Origin: Planctomycetota bacterium
Lineage (GTDB): Bacteria; Planctomycetota; Phycisphaerae; UBA1845
Direction of reading: 5' to 3'
Assembly: GCA_029558835.1 (NCBI GenBank)
Contig: JAKQDH010000008.1
Location: 124,001-188,000 of the forward strand
Length of the DNA: 64,000 nucleotides
In this document: positions 37,352 through 46,699 of the stretch, in pieces
How the letters are laid out: every line of letters begins with the position of its first letter
Numbering within the stretch: position 1 is the stretch's first letter
The notes under the pieces: generated by a model
Told to the model about the DNA's origin: nothing
Database searches by the model: none
What the model saw: only the letters and a program-made list of their open reading frames with translations
Made by a program: the position numbers and the translations under genes

Positions 37352-38689
37352 ATGACCTGGTATCCGCTCGACACCGGCATCGTGCTCGTCGGGGCGCTCA
37401 GTGCCGTCGCTTGCGCGCTGCTGGGCAACTTCCTGGTGCTCAAACGGATCAGCATGATGGGCGACGCGTTGTCGCACGCCGTGCTGCCGGGGCTGGCGAT
37501 CGCGTTTCTGCTGACGGGCAGTCGCGGCAGTCTCACCATGTTCATCGGGGCGGCCGTCGCGGGGGTGCTGACGGCCGCTATCAGCCAGTGGGTGAGTGAG
37601 CTGGGACAGGTGGAGGAGAGCGCCTCGCTGGGCGTCGTGTTTACCGCGCTGTTCGCGCTGGGTCTGATTCTCATCGTGCGCGGGGCGGATGCGGTCGATC
37701 TGGACCCCGGCTGCGTACTGTACGGATCGCTGGAGCTGGTGCCGCTGGAAAGCTGGAACGTTGCGGGGTTTCCGCTGCCGCGTGCGGCCGCTCCGCTCGC
37801 CGTCGCGTGCGTGCTCAACCTGGGTTTCCTGCTGCTGTTTTACAAAGAGTTGAAAGTCAGTACGTTCGACCCGGCCCTGGCGAAGACGCTTGGGATTCCC
37901 GCCCGCCTGCTGCACTATGTGCTGATGACGCTGATTGCCGTCACGACGGTGGCCGCGTTTGAGAGCGTCGGGAGCATCCTGGTCATCGCCATGCTGATCG
38001 TGCCGCCGGCGACGGCCCACCTGCTAACCGACCGGCTGCCCGTGATGCTGCTGCTCAGTGTCGTGCTGGCAATGGCGGCGGCCGTGCTCGGGCACGTGGC
38101 GGCGATCACCGTGCCGACGTGGTTCGGGTATGCGGACACCAGCACGGCCGGGATGATGGCGGTTGTGGCCGGTCTGTTGTTCGGCCTGGCGGTGCTGGCG
38201 GCACCGCGCTACGGACTGGCACGGCGGGTGGCCCAGCAGTTCGCGGTCACGCTGCGGATCGCGCGGGAGGACGCCCTGGGACTGCTGTACCGCATCGAGG
38301 AGACCCAGGCGGGCGTCTCCGCGGCCGCAGTGCCGCGGCTGTTGCGCGAGGCTCTCGGCGGCAGCAGCCTGCTCAATCATTGGGCCTTGCGCAGCCTGCG
38401 CCGCGCCGGCCACATCACCCGCGCGGACGCGGAGTACCGCCTGACTGACGCCGGCCGGGCTACCGCCCGGACGTTGATTCGGGCCCACCGTCTGTGGGAA
38501 AGCTACCTGACCAAGCACCTGGCCCTGCGACCCGATCAGGTGCACGCTCCGGCCCACCGGATTGAGCACTTCACGACAGGCGCCATGCGTGAGGCATTGG
38601 CCGGCGACGTGGAGCCCGCGACGCAGGACCCGCACGGGCGGAGCATCCCCGACGAGCCGTCGGCCGGGGAGGCGTCGGCGGTACAATAG
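37352..38689 (+). CDS. Metal ABC permease fused to a C-terminal MntR/DtxR-like domain (second of two)
   Basis: The 445-residue product has the ABC-3 permease domain (residues about 5-275: YPLDTGIVLVGALSAVACAL, MGDALSHAVLPGLAIAF, SILVIAMLIVPPATAHLL). A regulator-like tail (about 295-430) follows with winged-helix features and the metal-domain segment LIRAHRLWESYLTKHLAL, then APAHRIEHFTTGAM. Here the MntR-like His (RAHRLWE) and the EH pair (RIEH) are both kept, unlike the first permease. Two permeases in one operon suggest a heteromeric channel as in MntCD/TroCD, with metal sensing built into the membrane subunits (inference). Confidence 0.88.
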   Translation: MTWYPLDTGIVLVGALSAVACALLGNFLVLKRISMMGDALSHAVLPGLAIAFLLTGSRGSLTMFIGAAVAGVLTAAISQWVSELGQVEESASLGVVFTALFALGLILIVRGADAVDLDPGCVLYGSLELVPLESWNVAGFPLPRAAAPLAVACVLNLGFLLLFYKELKVSTFDPALAKTLGIPARLLHYVLMTLIAVTTVAAFESVGSILVIAMLIVPPATAHLLTDRLPVMLLLSVVLAMAAAVLGHVAAITVPTWFGYADTSTAGMMAVVAGLLFGLAVLAAPRYGLARRVAQQFAVTLRIAREDALGLLYRIEETQAGVSAAAVPRLLREALGGSSLLNHWALRSLRRAGHITRADAEYRLTDAGRATARTLIRAHRLWESYLTKHLALRPDQVHAPAHRIEHFTTGAMREALAGDVEPATQDPHGRSIPDEPSAGEASAVQ

Positions 38690-38773
38690 CCCGCCCGTGA
38701 AGTTGCGGCGGGCCGCCCCGTCTCCCCCGGGTCTGGACCGATGCCGCTCCCGTGGTAAGATGCAATAAGCGAA

Positions 38774-38809
38774 GCCCCGTGGCCGGGAAGCATGCCCGGC
38801 CCACGGGGC
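38774..38809. terminator. Strong hairpin after the metal ABC operon
   Basis: A 14-pair stem (GCCCCGTGG.CCGGG with CCCGGCCCACGGGGC, one bulged C) with a 7-base loop. No T-run follows, so it may be a Rho-independent-like stall or a processing signal just before tRNA-His rather than a classic terminator. Confidence 0.5.
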
Positions 38810-38815
38810 CCCGAT

Positions 38816-38889
38816 GCCGGCGTAGCTCAGTTGGCAAGAGCGCCTGACTGTGGATCAGGAGGGCACAGGTTCAAGTCCTGTCGCCGGTA
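38816..38889 (+). tRNA. tRNA-His (GTG anticodon)
   Basis: A 74-base cloverleaf: acceptor GCCGGCG with CGCCGGT, D arm GCTC/GAGC, anticodon arm CCTGA-CTGTGGA-TCAGG giving anticodon GTG, and T arm ACAGG-TTCAAGT-CCTGT. The base before position 1 is T and the discriminator is A, so the usual encoded G-1:C73 pair of bacterial tRNA-His is absent; the ends read T-1 opposite A73 and G1 opposite T72. Confidence 0.93.
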
Positions 38890-38923
38890 TTCGCCTTTAC
38901 GTTTGGGTGTCCTCCCGCCGGGC

Positions 38924-41791
38924 CTACATCGGTTGACCCGTGAAGGCCGCCTGGAACGCCGCCACGTCCGCGAGGTCCACGTCGGCGTCGCCGTCCAGAT
39001 TCGCCCAATCGCAACCGCTCGGCACCCCACCATAAGGACCCGTCAGGCAGCCGGCGAAGTTCGCGTAGTCGTCCCGGTCCACGTCGCCGTCGCCGTCGCT
39101 GTCACCGGGGATGGGATCCTCGCAGACGAACGCCGTCAGCTCGACGTCGTCGATGTTCCAGCCGCAGTAGGTCCACCCGCCATCGCTGGTACCCATCGTC
39201 CAGCGCAGGTACACGGTCGCCTGATTGTCCGCCACGGCCGAGATGTCGTATTCCACCGGCACCCAGCTATTGTCCGTGATCTCGGTCGGGTTCGACCAGA
39301 TGGTCGTCCAGGTGCTTCCGTTCGTGCTGATGCGGATGTAGGCGTGGTCGTAGAGGGGCTGCTCGACCCCCAACCAGCGCATGAACCGCAGGCGCATGCG
39401 CTCCAGGCCGCTGCAGTTGAAGGCCGTGCTCGTCAGGTGATACTCCGACATGTTGTTGGGGTAGTCACCGCTGAGGTTGTATCCGTAGACGTAGGGGCCG
39501 GTGTACCCGCTCGTCGGGTCGGGGTAGCCGTACTGACCGCCGCCGCCGGTCGGCTGCCCGAAGGCCCACGCGCCCTGCGTCGTCCAGCCCGGGTTGCTGG
39601 TGAAGGTATTGCTGTGGACGGTGGCATACTCTCCCACTTCCGCGCTGAAGGTGGTGGCGGGTGCGCCCGGCGGCTGGAAGATCACGCCGCTTTCGGAGCC
39701 CTCGGCGCTGAAGTAATACTGCGGTGCAAAGGCACAGCGTGCGCCGGGGAGGACAGCGCGATACAGATTGCCGGCGACGTGTTCCAGCGGCGTACTCTGG
39801 AAGGCCCCGTCGGTTACCCGATAGTAGAACGTCCCGCTGCCCGGGATGTAGCTTTCCTGTCCCTCCACGATCCGCACCGTGATGGCGGTGGGCGTGCCCG
39901 GCGCGATCATTTCCGGGCGTCCGTCCGGGAAGGAGATGCTCAGCACCGGGTTGTAGCTCAGGGACAGATCGGGATTTCCCCACAGCGCTCCCCACTGGAA
40001 CGTCTCGTAGCGCAGGTAATCCCAGAGGTTCTGCGTGTACATCTGCCGCAGGCCCCGTTGCAGGGCGGCCCCCTGCGAGTAATTACCCGAGGTCACGAAC
40101 GTCGTGAACCGGTAGTCCAGCGACTGGCTCGAGCCGTCGTCGGGGTGGTCCCAGCCGGGGCAGCCCAGCGCCACGCGGGTCGCCCCGACGAACCCCACCG
40201 CGCCCCGCTGCAACATCGCCTGCCCGATGTTGACGTAGTGCGTGTCCGAGTTGCTGCACGCGTCGGCGAAGATGATCGCCGGAGCGCCGTCGTTGAGGCT
40301 GGGGCAATCGCCCGACTCGATGAAGGCGGGCGCGCCCAGGCCGTAAATGTGGCACGAGGTCGGCGAGCCGTGCCCCGCCCAATTCACAAAGGCATATGTG
40401 TTGTTCGGCCACACGCTCATCACGTTGCTGTGCAGCAGCGGATAGTCGCACGGATAGCTGGACCAGTAGTCGGAGTTCTTCTCATACATGCGCGTCATGG
40501 TCCAGTCCGCCATCCAGAACTGGTTGACCTTCGCCTCCATGAGCACTGCATTGTCCGTATCCGCCCAGAAGTATCCCCCCAGCAGCAGGATGTTCCGCTT
40601 GAAGCCGGGATCATTGTTCTGCTCGAACGCCACGGACTTGTTGCAGATACTCAGGACGGTCGCCGCATCGCTCCACGGAATGCGCCCCACGTTGACCTCG
40701 TTGTAGAAGTCAATCGGGTCCGTGTCCTCGCCCCACTTGCGATCAACGTCGGCGTCCCACGACTGGCTGTCCGGCAGCGAAAGCTCCGCGAAGTAGAAGT
40801 CCGTGTCCGGTCGCCCGTAACCGAGGTCCTGGTACGTCTCCCGCATCGGCACCTCGGCCTTGTTGCCCACGATCAGCACGTCCTGAATCCCCCACTGGCC
40901 GGAGGGGTACTTGTCGCGCAGGAAATTGCGAATCTTCTCCGCCGAGTCGTAGCCGGTGTAGTTCGCGTAAATCCATGTCGTTGTCACCACCTGCACGCTG
41001 CGGCCCTTGAGCGTCTCCCAGTCGACCAGGGGTTGCACCGCGAAGACCAGCGCGTCCAGGGTTACGATCACGAAATCGTACTGGTCGCGACCGTCCGGGG
41101 CCTGCTGGGAATACCAGGCGGCGGCCTCGTCGCAATTCAGGACGATCTCGCGGGCAATCGCCTCCGTCGCCGGGTGTTGATCCACCATGACCTCGGCCCG
41201 CGCGGGCAGCTCGTACGTCACCTCCACCGTCACTTCCGGATAGTACGTCAGCGTGCCGGAGAGGGGCTGGTACTGAAACGGCGTGATCTGGACGTCGACC
41301 AGGTTGTACTTGCGATACCCGGCCGTGCGCACGAACTGTCCCACCTGGGCCGGGTATGCCTCGTCACTGCCGTAGACGGCCGCCCGCGTCGCCTCGTAAC
41401 GCGCCTGGTCGCGGGCGTAGAGTTCGGGATTCTCCTCCCCGATCACGCGTGCCAAAGGCGTCGGCACGATCCGGTAGACACCCGGCAACGTCATCCCCTC
41501 GCCCGGCTCGAAACGCACATCCGTCACCTGTGCCCCCGGCGGCACCGCCACCGCGAAGATCCGCGTGGGCAGCTTGGGCTCGCCGGGCACCGCCGGGTGC
41601 CCGAAACCCTCGATGCGAAGCTGCTGAGCGTCAGGAGCACCCGTGACCTCGTAGGATCCCCCCGGGATTACGACCCTGACCACCTCCGACCCCGTGGCCG
41701 CCTCGACCCCCGCGGCCAGCACTACCACCGCCAGCAGCAGCGCCGCCGGCACCCCAAGGCCCGCCAACCTCTTGCTTGTCCTGCCGATCAT
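38924..41791 (-). CDS. Secreted C25 (gingipain-type) cysteine protease with C-terminal dockerin repeats
   Basis: The 955-residue product has a signal peptide (LAGLGVPAALLLAVVVLAAG) and an N-terminal propeptide-like beta region. The C25 peptidase domain has catalytic His474 in VNWAGHGSP and Cys512 in IFADACSNSD. A jelly-roll-like module follows (LERMRLRFMRWLGVE... SWVPVEYDIS), and two dockerin-type repeats close the protein (GDSDGDGDVDRDDYANFAGC then LTGP; ANLDGDADVDLADVAAFQ). Expected to act outside the cell. AAGGAG about 9 bases upstream fixes the ATG at 41791. Monocistronic. Confidence 0.9.
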   Translation of the reverse strand: MIGRTSKRLAGLGVPAALLLAVVVLAAGVEAATGSEVVRVVIPGGSYEVTGAPDAQQLRIEGFGHPAVPGEPKLPTRIFAVAVPPGAQVTDVRFEPGEGMTLPGVYRIVPTPLARVIGEENPELYARDQARYEATRAAVYGSDEAYPAQVGQFVRTAGYRKYNLVDVQITPFQYQPLSGTLTYYPEVTVEVTYELPARAEVMVDQHPATEAIAREIVLNCDEAAAWYSQQAPDGRDQYDFVIVTLDALVFAVQPLVDWETLKGRSVQVVTTTWIYANYTGYDSAEKIRNFLRDKYPSGQWGIQDVLIVGNKAEVPMRETYQDLGYGRPDTDFYFAELSLPDSQSWDADVDRKWGEDTDPIDFYNEVNVGRIPWSDAATVLSICNKSVAFEQNNDPGFKRNILLLGGYFWADTDNAVLMEAKVNQFWMADWTMTRMYEKNSDYWSSYPCDYPLLHSNVMSVWPNNTYAFVNWAGHGSPTSCHIYGLGAPAFIESGDCPSLNDGAPAIIFADACSNSDTHYVNIGQAMLQRGAVGFVGATRVALGCPGWDHPDDGSSQSLDYRFTTFVTSGNYSQGAALQRGLRQMYTQNLWDYLRYETFQWGALWGNPDLSLSYNPVLSISFPDGRPEMIAPGTPTAITVRIVEGQESYIPGSGTFYYRVTDGAFQSTPLEHVAGNLYRAVLPGARCAFAPQYYFSAEGSESGVIFQPPGAPATTFSAEVGEYATVHSNTFTSNPGWTTQGAWAFGQPTGGGGQYGYPDPTSGYTGPYVYGYNLSGDYPNNMSEYHLTSTAFNCSGLERMRLRFMRWLGVEQPLYDHAYIRISTNGSTWTTIWSNPTEITDNSWVPVEYDISAVADNQATVYLRWTMGTSDGGWTYCGWNIDDVELTAFVCEDPIPGDSDGDGDVDRDDYANFAGCLTGPYGGVPSGCDWANLDGDADVDLADVAAFQAAFTGQPM

Positions 41792-42390
41792 CTCGTTGCT
41801 CTCCTTACTGACAAACACCACCGGCTCCATGGAAACAAAGAGGATCCCCCAGTGCGCGCGCATCCCCCTTGCCGGAAAGCGTGGTGAGCAGGTCCTTCCT
41901 CCAGTCGGGCGTCGTGCTGTGCCAGTACGCGACACTGCTGGTTGAGCCGCGCGCACCGGCCACACAACGCCGCTCTCGGAACGGGGGAGGGTCCGCGAGC
42001 GTGCCGGCCGCAGTCAGGCCGCCCGTCATCGCTGGAACGCCATTATACCGCAACGCGCGTCGAAATCGGCGCGCCAACGCCCGATCTTCGACACCGCCAC
42101 CGACATCTTCATACACGCACGCCGCCCAACTCCATGCCCCCCACGAATTCCACTGAACTCCCCCAACGCAACTCAAATCCCGTCCGGCCACGCCCACACG
42201 AAGGGGGCATCCGAGCGGTGCGCAGCTCAATATTGAAGTGTCTGTTGAAACCAATAAGTGCAGGATTGGGCTCGGCACGCCCGCAGACTGCGCGGTGGCA
42301 CGCCTTGGCCCAGGAGGCGACGTCCCAGCCGAGGCGGGCCCACACGCTCCAGGGCCCGGGACGGTTCCCGCGTGGCCGCCGACGCCCGGA
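41792..42390. other. Intergenic region, nothing recognised
   Basis: About 600 bases between two minus-strand genes. A short AT-richer stretch near 42228-42268 may hold the promoter of the C25 protease gene. No gene or repeat was recognised. Confidence 0.3.
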
Positions 42391-43203
42391 TCACGCAGAG
42401 GGCGGCAGGGGATTGCCGTCGGCCAGCCACAGGTACGCCAGCCGTGGGCGCAGACGCGGCGGCAGCATGATCCGCACGACCAGTCGCGCCAGGGAGCGTC
42501 CCAGCATGACCCCGGCCCACCCACCCAACACCTGGAAGGTGGTCTGCGCTGCAACGTGCTTCAGCCCCCAGCCTGACAGTTGAGGCGCCTCGCTGTACCA
42601 GTTGATGCCGACCACAATCCCCGCTGTCAGGGCAAGCAGCGCGACGAACGAAACGTAGGCGATGCGTCGCCAGTGTGGCACGAGAACCACGAGCAACATC
42701 CCGGTTGCGAAGGCCGCCGCGAAGGACAACAAGGAAGCGAACACCAGGAACAGCCAGAGCCAGCCGAAGAGCGGCTTAGTCCTCAGAGCCCCCCGACTGC
42801 CCACCACCGTGGTGATCGTCGTGCTCCCGACCTGCTGCACAACCGCGTTGTCGGGCAGCGTCAGTTCGGTGAGTGGAACATACATGAGCGCACCTTGCCC
42901 CAACGCCATCAGGAACAGCACCCCGATGATCCCCAGGACCCAGAAACCCAGCAGCAGCGCAGTCACGCGGTGCAGCCAGGGTCGCCATTCTGTGGCGACC
43001 TCGTTGGCGGGGTGAAGCTGCCCACACTCGGGGCAGCGCACGATGTGGAGTCCGGTGTGCGGTTCGCGCCGCACTGCCTGCGTGCGCAGGTTGTAACCGC
43101 AACCCGGGCAGAAGCGGTCCAACTCGATGAAGGCCAAGGCCGCGCCGTCCAGCGGCGGCGCAGGCCCCGAAGCGGTCAGGCCTGATGGGTGGGTGTCCTC
43201 CAT
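42391..43203 (-). CDS. Zinc-ribbon membrane protein of unknown function
   Basis: The 270-residue product has an N-terminal zinc ribbon (CPGCGYNL about residues 32-39 and CPECGQLH about 56-63). Four to five membrane helices follow (VTALLLGFWVLGIIGVLFLM; LFGWLWLFLVFASLLSFAA; ATGMLLVVLVPHW; YVSFVALLALTAGIVVG). Planctomycete genomes carry many such proteins and their role is not established. The ATG at 43203 is preferred, because the open frame upstream of it is a family C repeat. It lies on the same strand as and downstream of the M16 protease gene. Confidence 0.65.
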   Translation of the reverse strand: MEDTHPSGLTASGPAPPLDGAALAFIELDRFCPGCGYNLRTQAVRREPHTGLHIVRCPECGQLHPANEVATEWRPWLHRVTALLLGFWVLGIIGVLFLMALGQGALMYVPLTELTLPDNAVVQQVGSTTITTVVGSRGALRTKPLFGWLWLFLVFASLLSFAAAFATGMLLVVLVPHWRRIAYVSFVALLALTAGIVVGINWYSEAPQLSGWGLKHVAAQTTFQVLGGWAGVMLGRSLARLVVRIMLPPRLRPRLAYLWLADGNPLPPSA

Positions 43204-43245
43204 GGCCGAACGACCGTGCGCTAATCCGTCCCTTACGGTATCGCA

Positions 43246-43312
43246 GCACCGCGCGGGCTGCCCTTGACACTCGGCGTCAAGGGGAGCAAGCCCGCGGCTC
43301 GATGGCGGCACT
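43246..43312 (-). repeat. Dispersed palindromic repeat family C, copy 3
   Basis: Reverse orientation of the 21051 copy: GCGCGGGCTGCCCTTGACAC, TCGGCGTCAAGGGGAGCAAG, CCCGCGGCTCGATGG. It lies between the M16 protease stop and the zinc-ribbon gene, partly within the last codons' neighbourhood. Confidence 0.72.
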
Positions 43313-43315
43313 GCG

Positions 43316-46174
43316 TCAGGCCGCCTCCTTCAGTTTCCCGGCTTCGTCTTCTGCCGGCGGCGCGCCGGCGGCCGGGACCACGGTCACCGGCGCAATCTTC
43401 TCCAGCGGTTCCTTCAAGTCCTTGGCCTCACCGACCACGACGATCGTCAGGTTCTGTCGCTGAATCACCCGCTGGGCCGTCGCCAGCAGGTCGTCGGCGG
43501 TGGCGGCTTTCACGCCCGCCAGATACTGCTTGAGATAATCGGTCGGCAGGCCAGCGTAGCGGATCAGCCACAGGTCACCGACGGTGGCCTGCGGGGTCTC
43601 GCGGTCCCCGGCAAAGCTGCCCACGGTGTACGACTGGGCGATGTGCAGCTCGTCCGCCTCGACGGGCGACGCCTGGATGCGGTCAATCTCCTGGAGGATG
43701 ACCTCGATGGCCTCGGGCGTCTTGGGCGTCTTGGTGAACGTGCTGATTGTGAAGTTGCCGGCGAAACGGCTGGCCGACACGCCCCCGTTCGCGCCATACG
43801 TCAAACCGCGGTCCACGCGCAGGGCCTTGTTGAGCCGGCTGTTGAACGAACCGCCGAAGATCTGGGACAGCAGTCGTGCCCGGAAGAAGTCCGGGTCCTT
43901 GCGGGTAATGCTCACGTGCCCGACGCGAATCTGGCTCTGCACGGAGCCGGGTCGATCCACGAGGTAGATCTGCGTGGCGCCCGCGGTGGGGATCGGCGGG
44001 AGCTTCACCACCGGTGCCGGGCCCTCGGCCTTCCAGTCGCCAAAGTGCTTTCGCACGGCCGCCACGGCCGCGTCCGGCTCCACGTCGCCGGCCACGTACA
44101 TCACCGCCGCATCCGGACGCACGTACGTTCCCCACCACTGCTTCAGGTCGGCCGTGGTCAGCGCCTGCACGTCCTCGGGCTCACCCGTCGGCGTGCGGGA
44201 GTACGGATGAGAACCGAACACGCGCTGCCGCAGCTCACGCGCCGCGACGTATTCCGCCTGCTGCGCCTGCACCATCAGCCCCATGAGGGTCTGGTTCCGC
44301 AGGATGTCAAACTCATCCTGGGGGAACGTCGGCGTACGCACGACCTCGGCCATCAGCTTGACAGCCAGGTCCAGCTTGTCCGTCACGCAAGAGGCGCTCA
44401 CGCCGCCCACGTCCGCGGAGGCCGAGCCGCCCAATTCGATCGCCTGGAACTCCAGCTCCTCCGCCATCTCGGCCGCTGAGTGGTGCGCCGAGCCCTTGGT
44501 GATCATCTGCGCCGCCATCAAGGCCGTCCCCGACTTCGTTTCCGTCCACGCCCCGTTCAACAGCCCCAGCGTCAGCGTGACGAACGGCACTTCATGATTG
44601 GGCACCACCACGACGTGCAGGCCGTTGTCCAGCTTCATCTCGCGGGTGGGGATATCGGGAATGGCCTCCAGCAGCGCGGCCACCGGCGGCTTGTCGGGGA
44701 ACTGTGCCGGGCGCGTGAGGTCCGCCCGGGCCCCGCCGCGCTTGGCCACCCGATTCTGCTCCGGCGGCGGCAGCGGCGCCGCCCCCTCGTCCACGTCCTC
44801 TTCCTTGCCCAGACCGAGCAGCGACTTGAGCGCGCCGCCCACCTGCGGCTCCACGATCGCCAGCGTCTCACGCTCCTTCACCAGGTAGGTGTTGGCCACG
44901 CGCTTCAGATCATCCACCGTGACCGCCCGAATCTGGGCAAGCTGCTGGTTGGCCTTCTCCGCGTCGCCTTCGAGGGTCTGGTAGTGACCCAGCAAACTGG
45001 CCTTGCCCTCCACGCTCAGCGCTTCCGTCACCTTGTCGCGCAGCGCCTGGTTCTTCACCTTCTCCAGTTCGCGCTCGGTGACGCCTTCCTGCTTGACGCG
45101 CTCGATGTGGGCGCGGATCTCGTCGATGACTTTCTGCTTGTCCTTCAGCGGCAGCATGACCGCGCCCGCACCGGCCAGTCCCTCGTCCTGGAGCGCGAAC
45201 GCCCCGGCCATCGCCACCTCCGCCAACTTCTGCTCCTTGACGATGTCCTTGTACAGCCGGCTGCTCTCGCCGCCGCCGAGGATCGTCATCAACATGCCGA
45301 GGGGTACCTCGTCCGGATGCCCGCTCCCCACGGTCCGGTAGACCAGCCCGACGATGGGCACCGGGCCCTTCTTCTCGGGAATCGTGACCCGCCGCGGTTC
45401 GGTCTGCGGCGGCTCCTTGATGTCCAGAGGTTTAGGGGCCGGCATCTTCGGGATCCAGCCGAAGTACTTCTGCGCCATGTCCTTGACCTGCCCGTGCCGA
45501 ACGTCCCCCACTACCACGAGCGTCGCATTGGCCGGCACGTAGAAGCGGTCCCAGAACGCCTGCAGCTCGTCGATGGTGGCGGCCCGCAGGTGCGGAATCT
45601 GCCCGATCGGCGTCCAACGGTAGGGGTGCTCCTTGAACAGCACCGGCAGCAGCTTCTCCGCCACGGTGCCGTAGGGCGTGTTGAGCGAACTCATCCGCCG
45701 CTCCTCTTCCACGACGTTCCGCTCGGTGTAGAACCCCTCGTCGTCGATCTTGAGGAAGGCCATACGCTCCGCCTCCAGCCACAGCGCCATCTCCAGTTGG
45801 TTCGAGGGGAGCTGCATGACGTAGGTGGTGTTGTCGAAGCTCGTGTAGGCGTTGGAGTCGCCGCCGCACTGGCGGACGTAGTCGTCGAATTTCTCCGGCG
45901 GCAGCACCTCCGTGCCCCGGAACATCATGTGCTCGAACATGTGGGCGAAACCCTGGCGCTCGGAGTCCTCGTTCTTGGACCCCACGTGGTACCACACCTG
46001 CACGGCCACCGTCGGGCACGAGTGGTCCTCCAGCGACACCACCGTCAAACCATTGTCGAGTGTGAACCGCTGGAAGTCGTAGCGCTGCTCCGCCGCCTGG
46101 GCCACCACGCCCAGCAGCACGAGAGCCAACAGCCCCACCTGCACCCGCCCCGCACGCCGAACCAACCAACTCAT
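43316..46174 (-). CDS. M16-family zinc metalloprotease, two-domain (pitrilysin/insulinase-like)
   Basis: The 952-residue product has a signal peptide (VGLLALVLLGVVAQAA) and two M16 halves. The N-terminal half holds the inverted zinc motif HxxEH in FAHMFEHMMF (His78, Glu81, His82) with the distal Glu in NVVEEERRM. The C-terminal half begins about residue 520 (EMKLDNGLHVVVVPNHEVPF) and lacks HxxEH, as expected for the inactive partner lobe; it keeps GLTYGANGG near its end. Both halves in one chain give the clam-shell chamber that degrades peptides; location probably periplasmic. GAGG precedes the ATG at 46174. Confidence 0.93.
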   Translation of the reverse strand: MSWLVRRAGRVQVGLLALVLLGVVAQAAEQRYDFQRFTLDNGLTVVSLEDHSCPTVAVQVWYHVGSKNEDSERQGFAHMFEHMMFRGTEVLPPEKFDDYVRQCGGDSNAYTSFDNTTYVMQLPSNQLEMALWLEAERMAFLKIDDEGFYTERNVVEEERRMSSLNTPYGTVAEKLLPVLFKEHPYRWTPIGQIPHLRAATIDELQAFWDRFYVPANATLVVVGDVRHGQVKDMAQKYFGWIPKMPAPKPLDIKEPPQTEPRRVTIPEKKGPVPIVGLVYRTVGSGHPDEVPLGMLMTILGGGESSRLYKDIVKEQKLAEVAMAGAFALQDEGLAGAGAVMLPLKDKQKVIDEIRAHIERVKQEGVTERELEKVKNQALRDKVTEALSVEGKASLLGHYQTLEGDAEKANQQLAQIRAVTVDDLKRVANTYLVKERETLAIVEPQVGGALKSLLGLGKEEDVDEGAAPLPPPEQNRVAKRGGARADLTRPAQFPDKPPVAALLEAIPDIPTREMKLDNGLHVVVVPNHEVPFVTLTLGLLNGAWTETKSGTALMAAQMITKGSAHHSAAEMAEELEFQAIELGGSASADVGGVSASCVTDKLDLAVKLMAEVVRTPTFPQDEFDILRNQTLMGLMVQAQQAEYVAARELRQRVFGSHPYSRTPTGEPEDVQALTTADLKQWWGTYVRPDAAVMYVAGDVEPDAAVAAVRKHFGDWKAEGPAPVVKLPPIPTAGATQIYLVDRPGSVQSQIRVGHVSITRKDPDFFRARLLSQIFGGSFNSRLNKALRVDRGLTYGANGGVSASRFAGNFTISTFTKTPKTPEAIEVILQEIDRIQASPVEADELHIAQSYTVGSFAGDRETPQATVGDLWLIRYAGLPTDYLKQYLAGVKAATADDLLATAQRVIQRQNLTIVVVGEAKDLKEPLEKIAPVTVVPAAGAPPAEDEAGKLKEAA

Positions 46175-46699
46175 CTGGCACCTCGCTTCGACCATCCACC
46201 GGCCGCCACGACAGGAACCACCCGCGCGCCGCGCGGGCCCACCGGAACCGCCTCCCGGCGACCCTCTTCAAGAGGTTCCGGAACCCAGCAGGTTACCCGC
46301 GTCACCCGTCACCCGACAGCTCTCCGCGCGGCTGCCGCCTGCACCATGCAACAATTTACGCCGCACCCGGCGCTCGACCCCTCTCCCTCCCAGGGAGAGG
46401 GGCTGGGGTGAGGGTCGAGGACGCAACGCCGCACCCCTACGCGGAGACCGTGCCCAACCCCATCCGACGCCGGGTGGTCCGTACAGTACGACTGAACCGC
46501 GGCGGTTCCCCATTGATCCGCGCGAGACCGTCTTGGTAGCATGGCGCAACGGCCAGTGCTGGAGCGCGGCCGGCGCGTCTCGCCCGCTCCCTGCAACCGC
46601 CGACGGCACGCGGGGGCCGCGGACCAACTGAAGAGCATGTGCCAGGTGCTCCTGCCCGGGCGCGGGCGTGGTGCAGTGCAACGCCAGGGAGTTCAGATC
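46175..46699. other. Divergent intergenic region with one family G palindrome
   Basis: Separates the minus-strand M16 gene from the plus-strand FGE-sulfatase gene. Except for the palindrome at 46374-46413, no feature was recognised; long antisense-looking frames have no family support. Confidence 0.35.
46374..46413. repeat. Repeat family G palindrome, copy 1
   Basis: CCCCTCTCCCTCCCAGGGAG followed by AGGGGCTGGGGTGAGGG: a palindrome of CCCCTCTCCCT with AGGGAGAGGGG. The second copy is at 57943-57978. Similar elements are widespread in unrelated bacteria. Confidence 0.7.

Noticed and set aside
38698..38769. A 23-codon GTG-initiated frame after the TACAAT at about 38684
   Set aside because: Arg/Pro/Gly-rich with no Shine-Dalgarno and it merges into the hairpin before tRNA-His; not supported as a gene despite the leaderless-like spacing.
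38792..41887. A 1031-codon open frame antisense to the C25 protease gene
   Set aside because: Compositional shadow: no signal peptide, no motifs, and it crosses the tRNA-His gene. The minus strand has catalytic residues, signal peptide, dockerin and a Shine-Dalgarno.
44480..46411. A 643-codon open frame antisense to the M16 protease gene
   Set aside because: Shadow frame; the minus strand shows HxxEH and a signal peptide.
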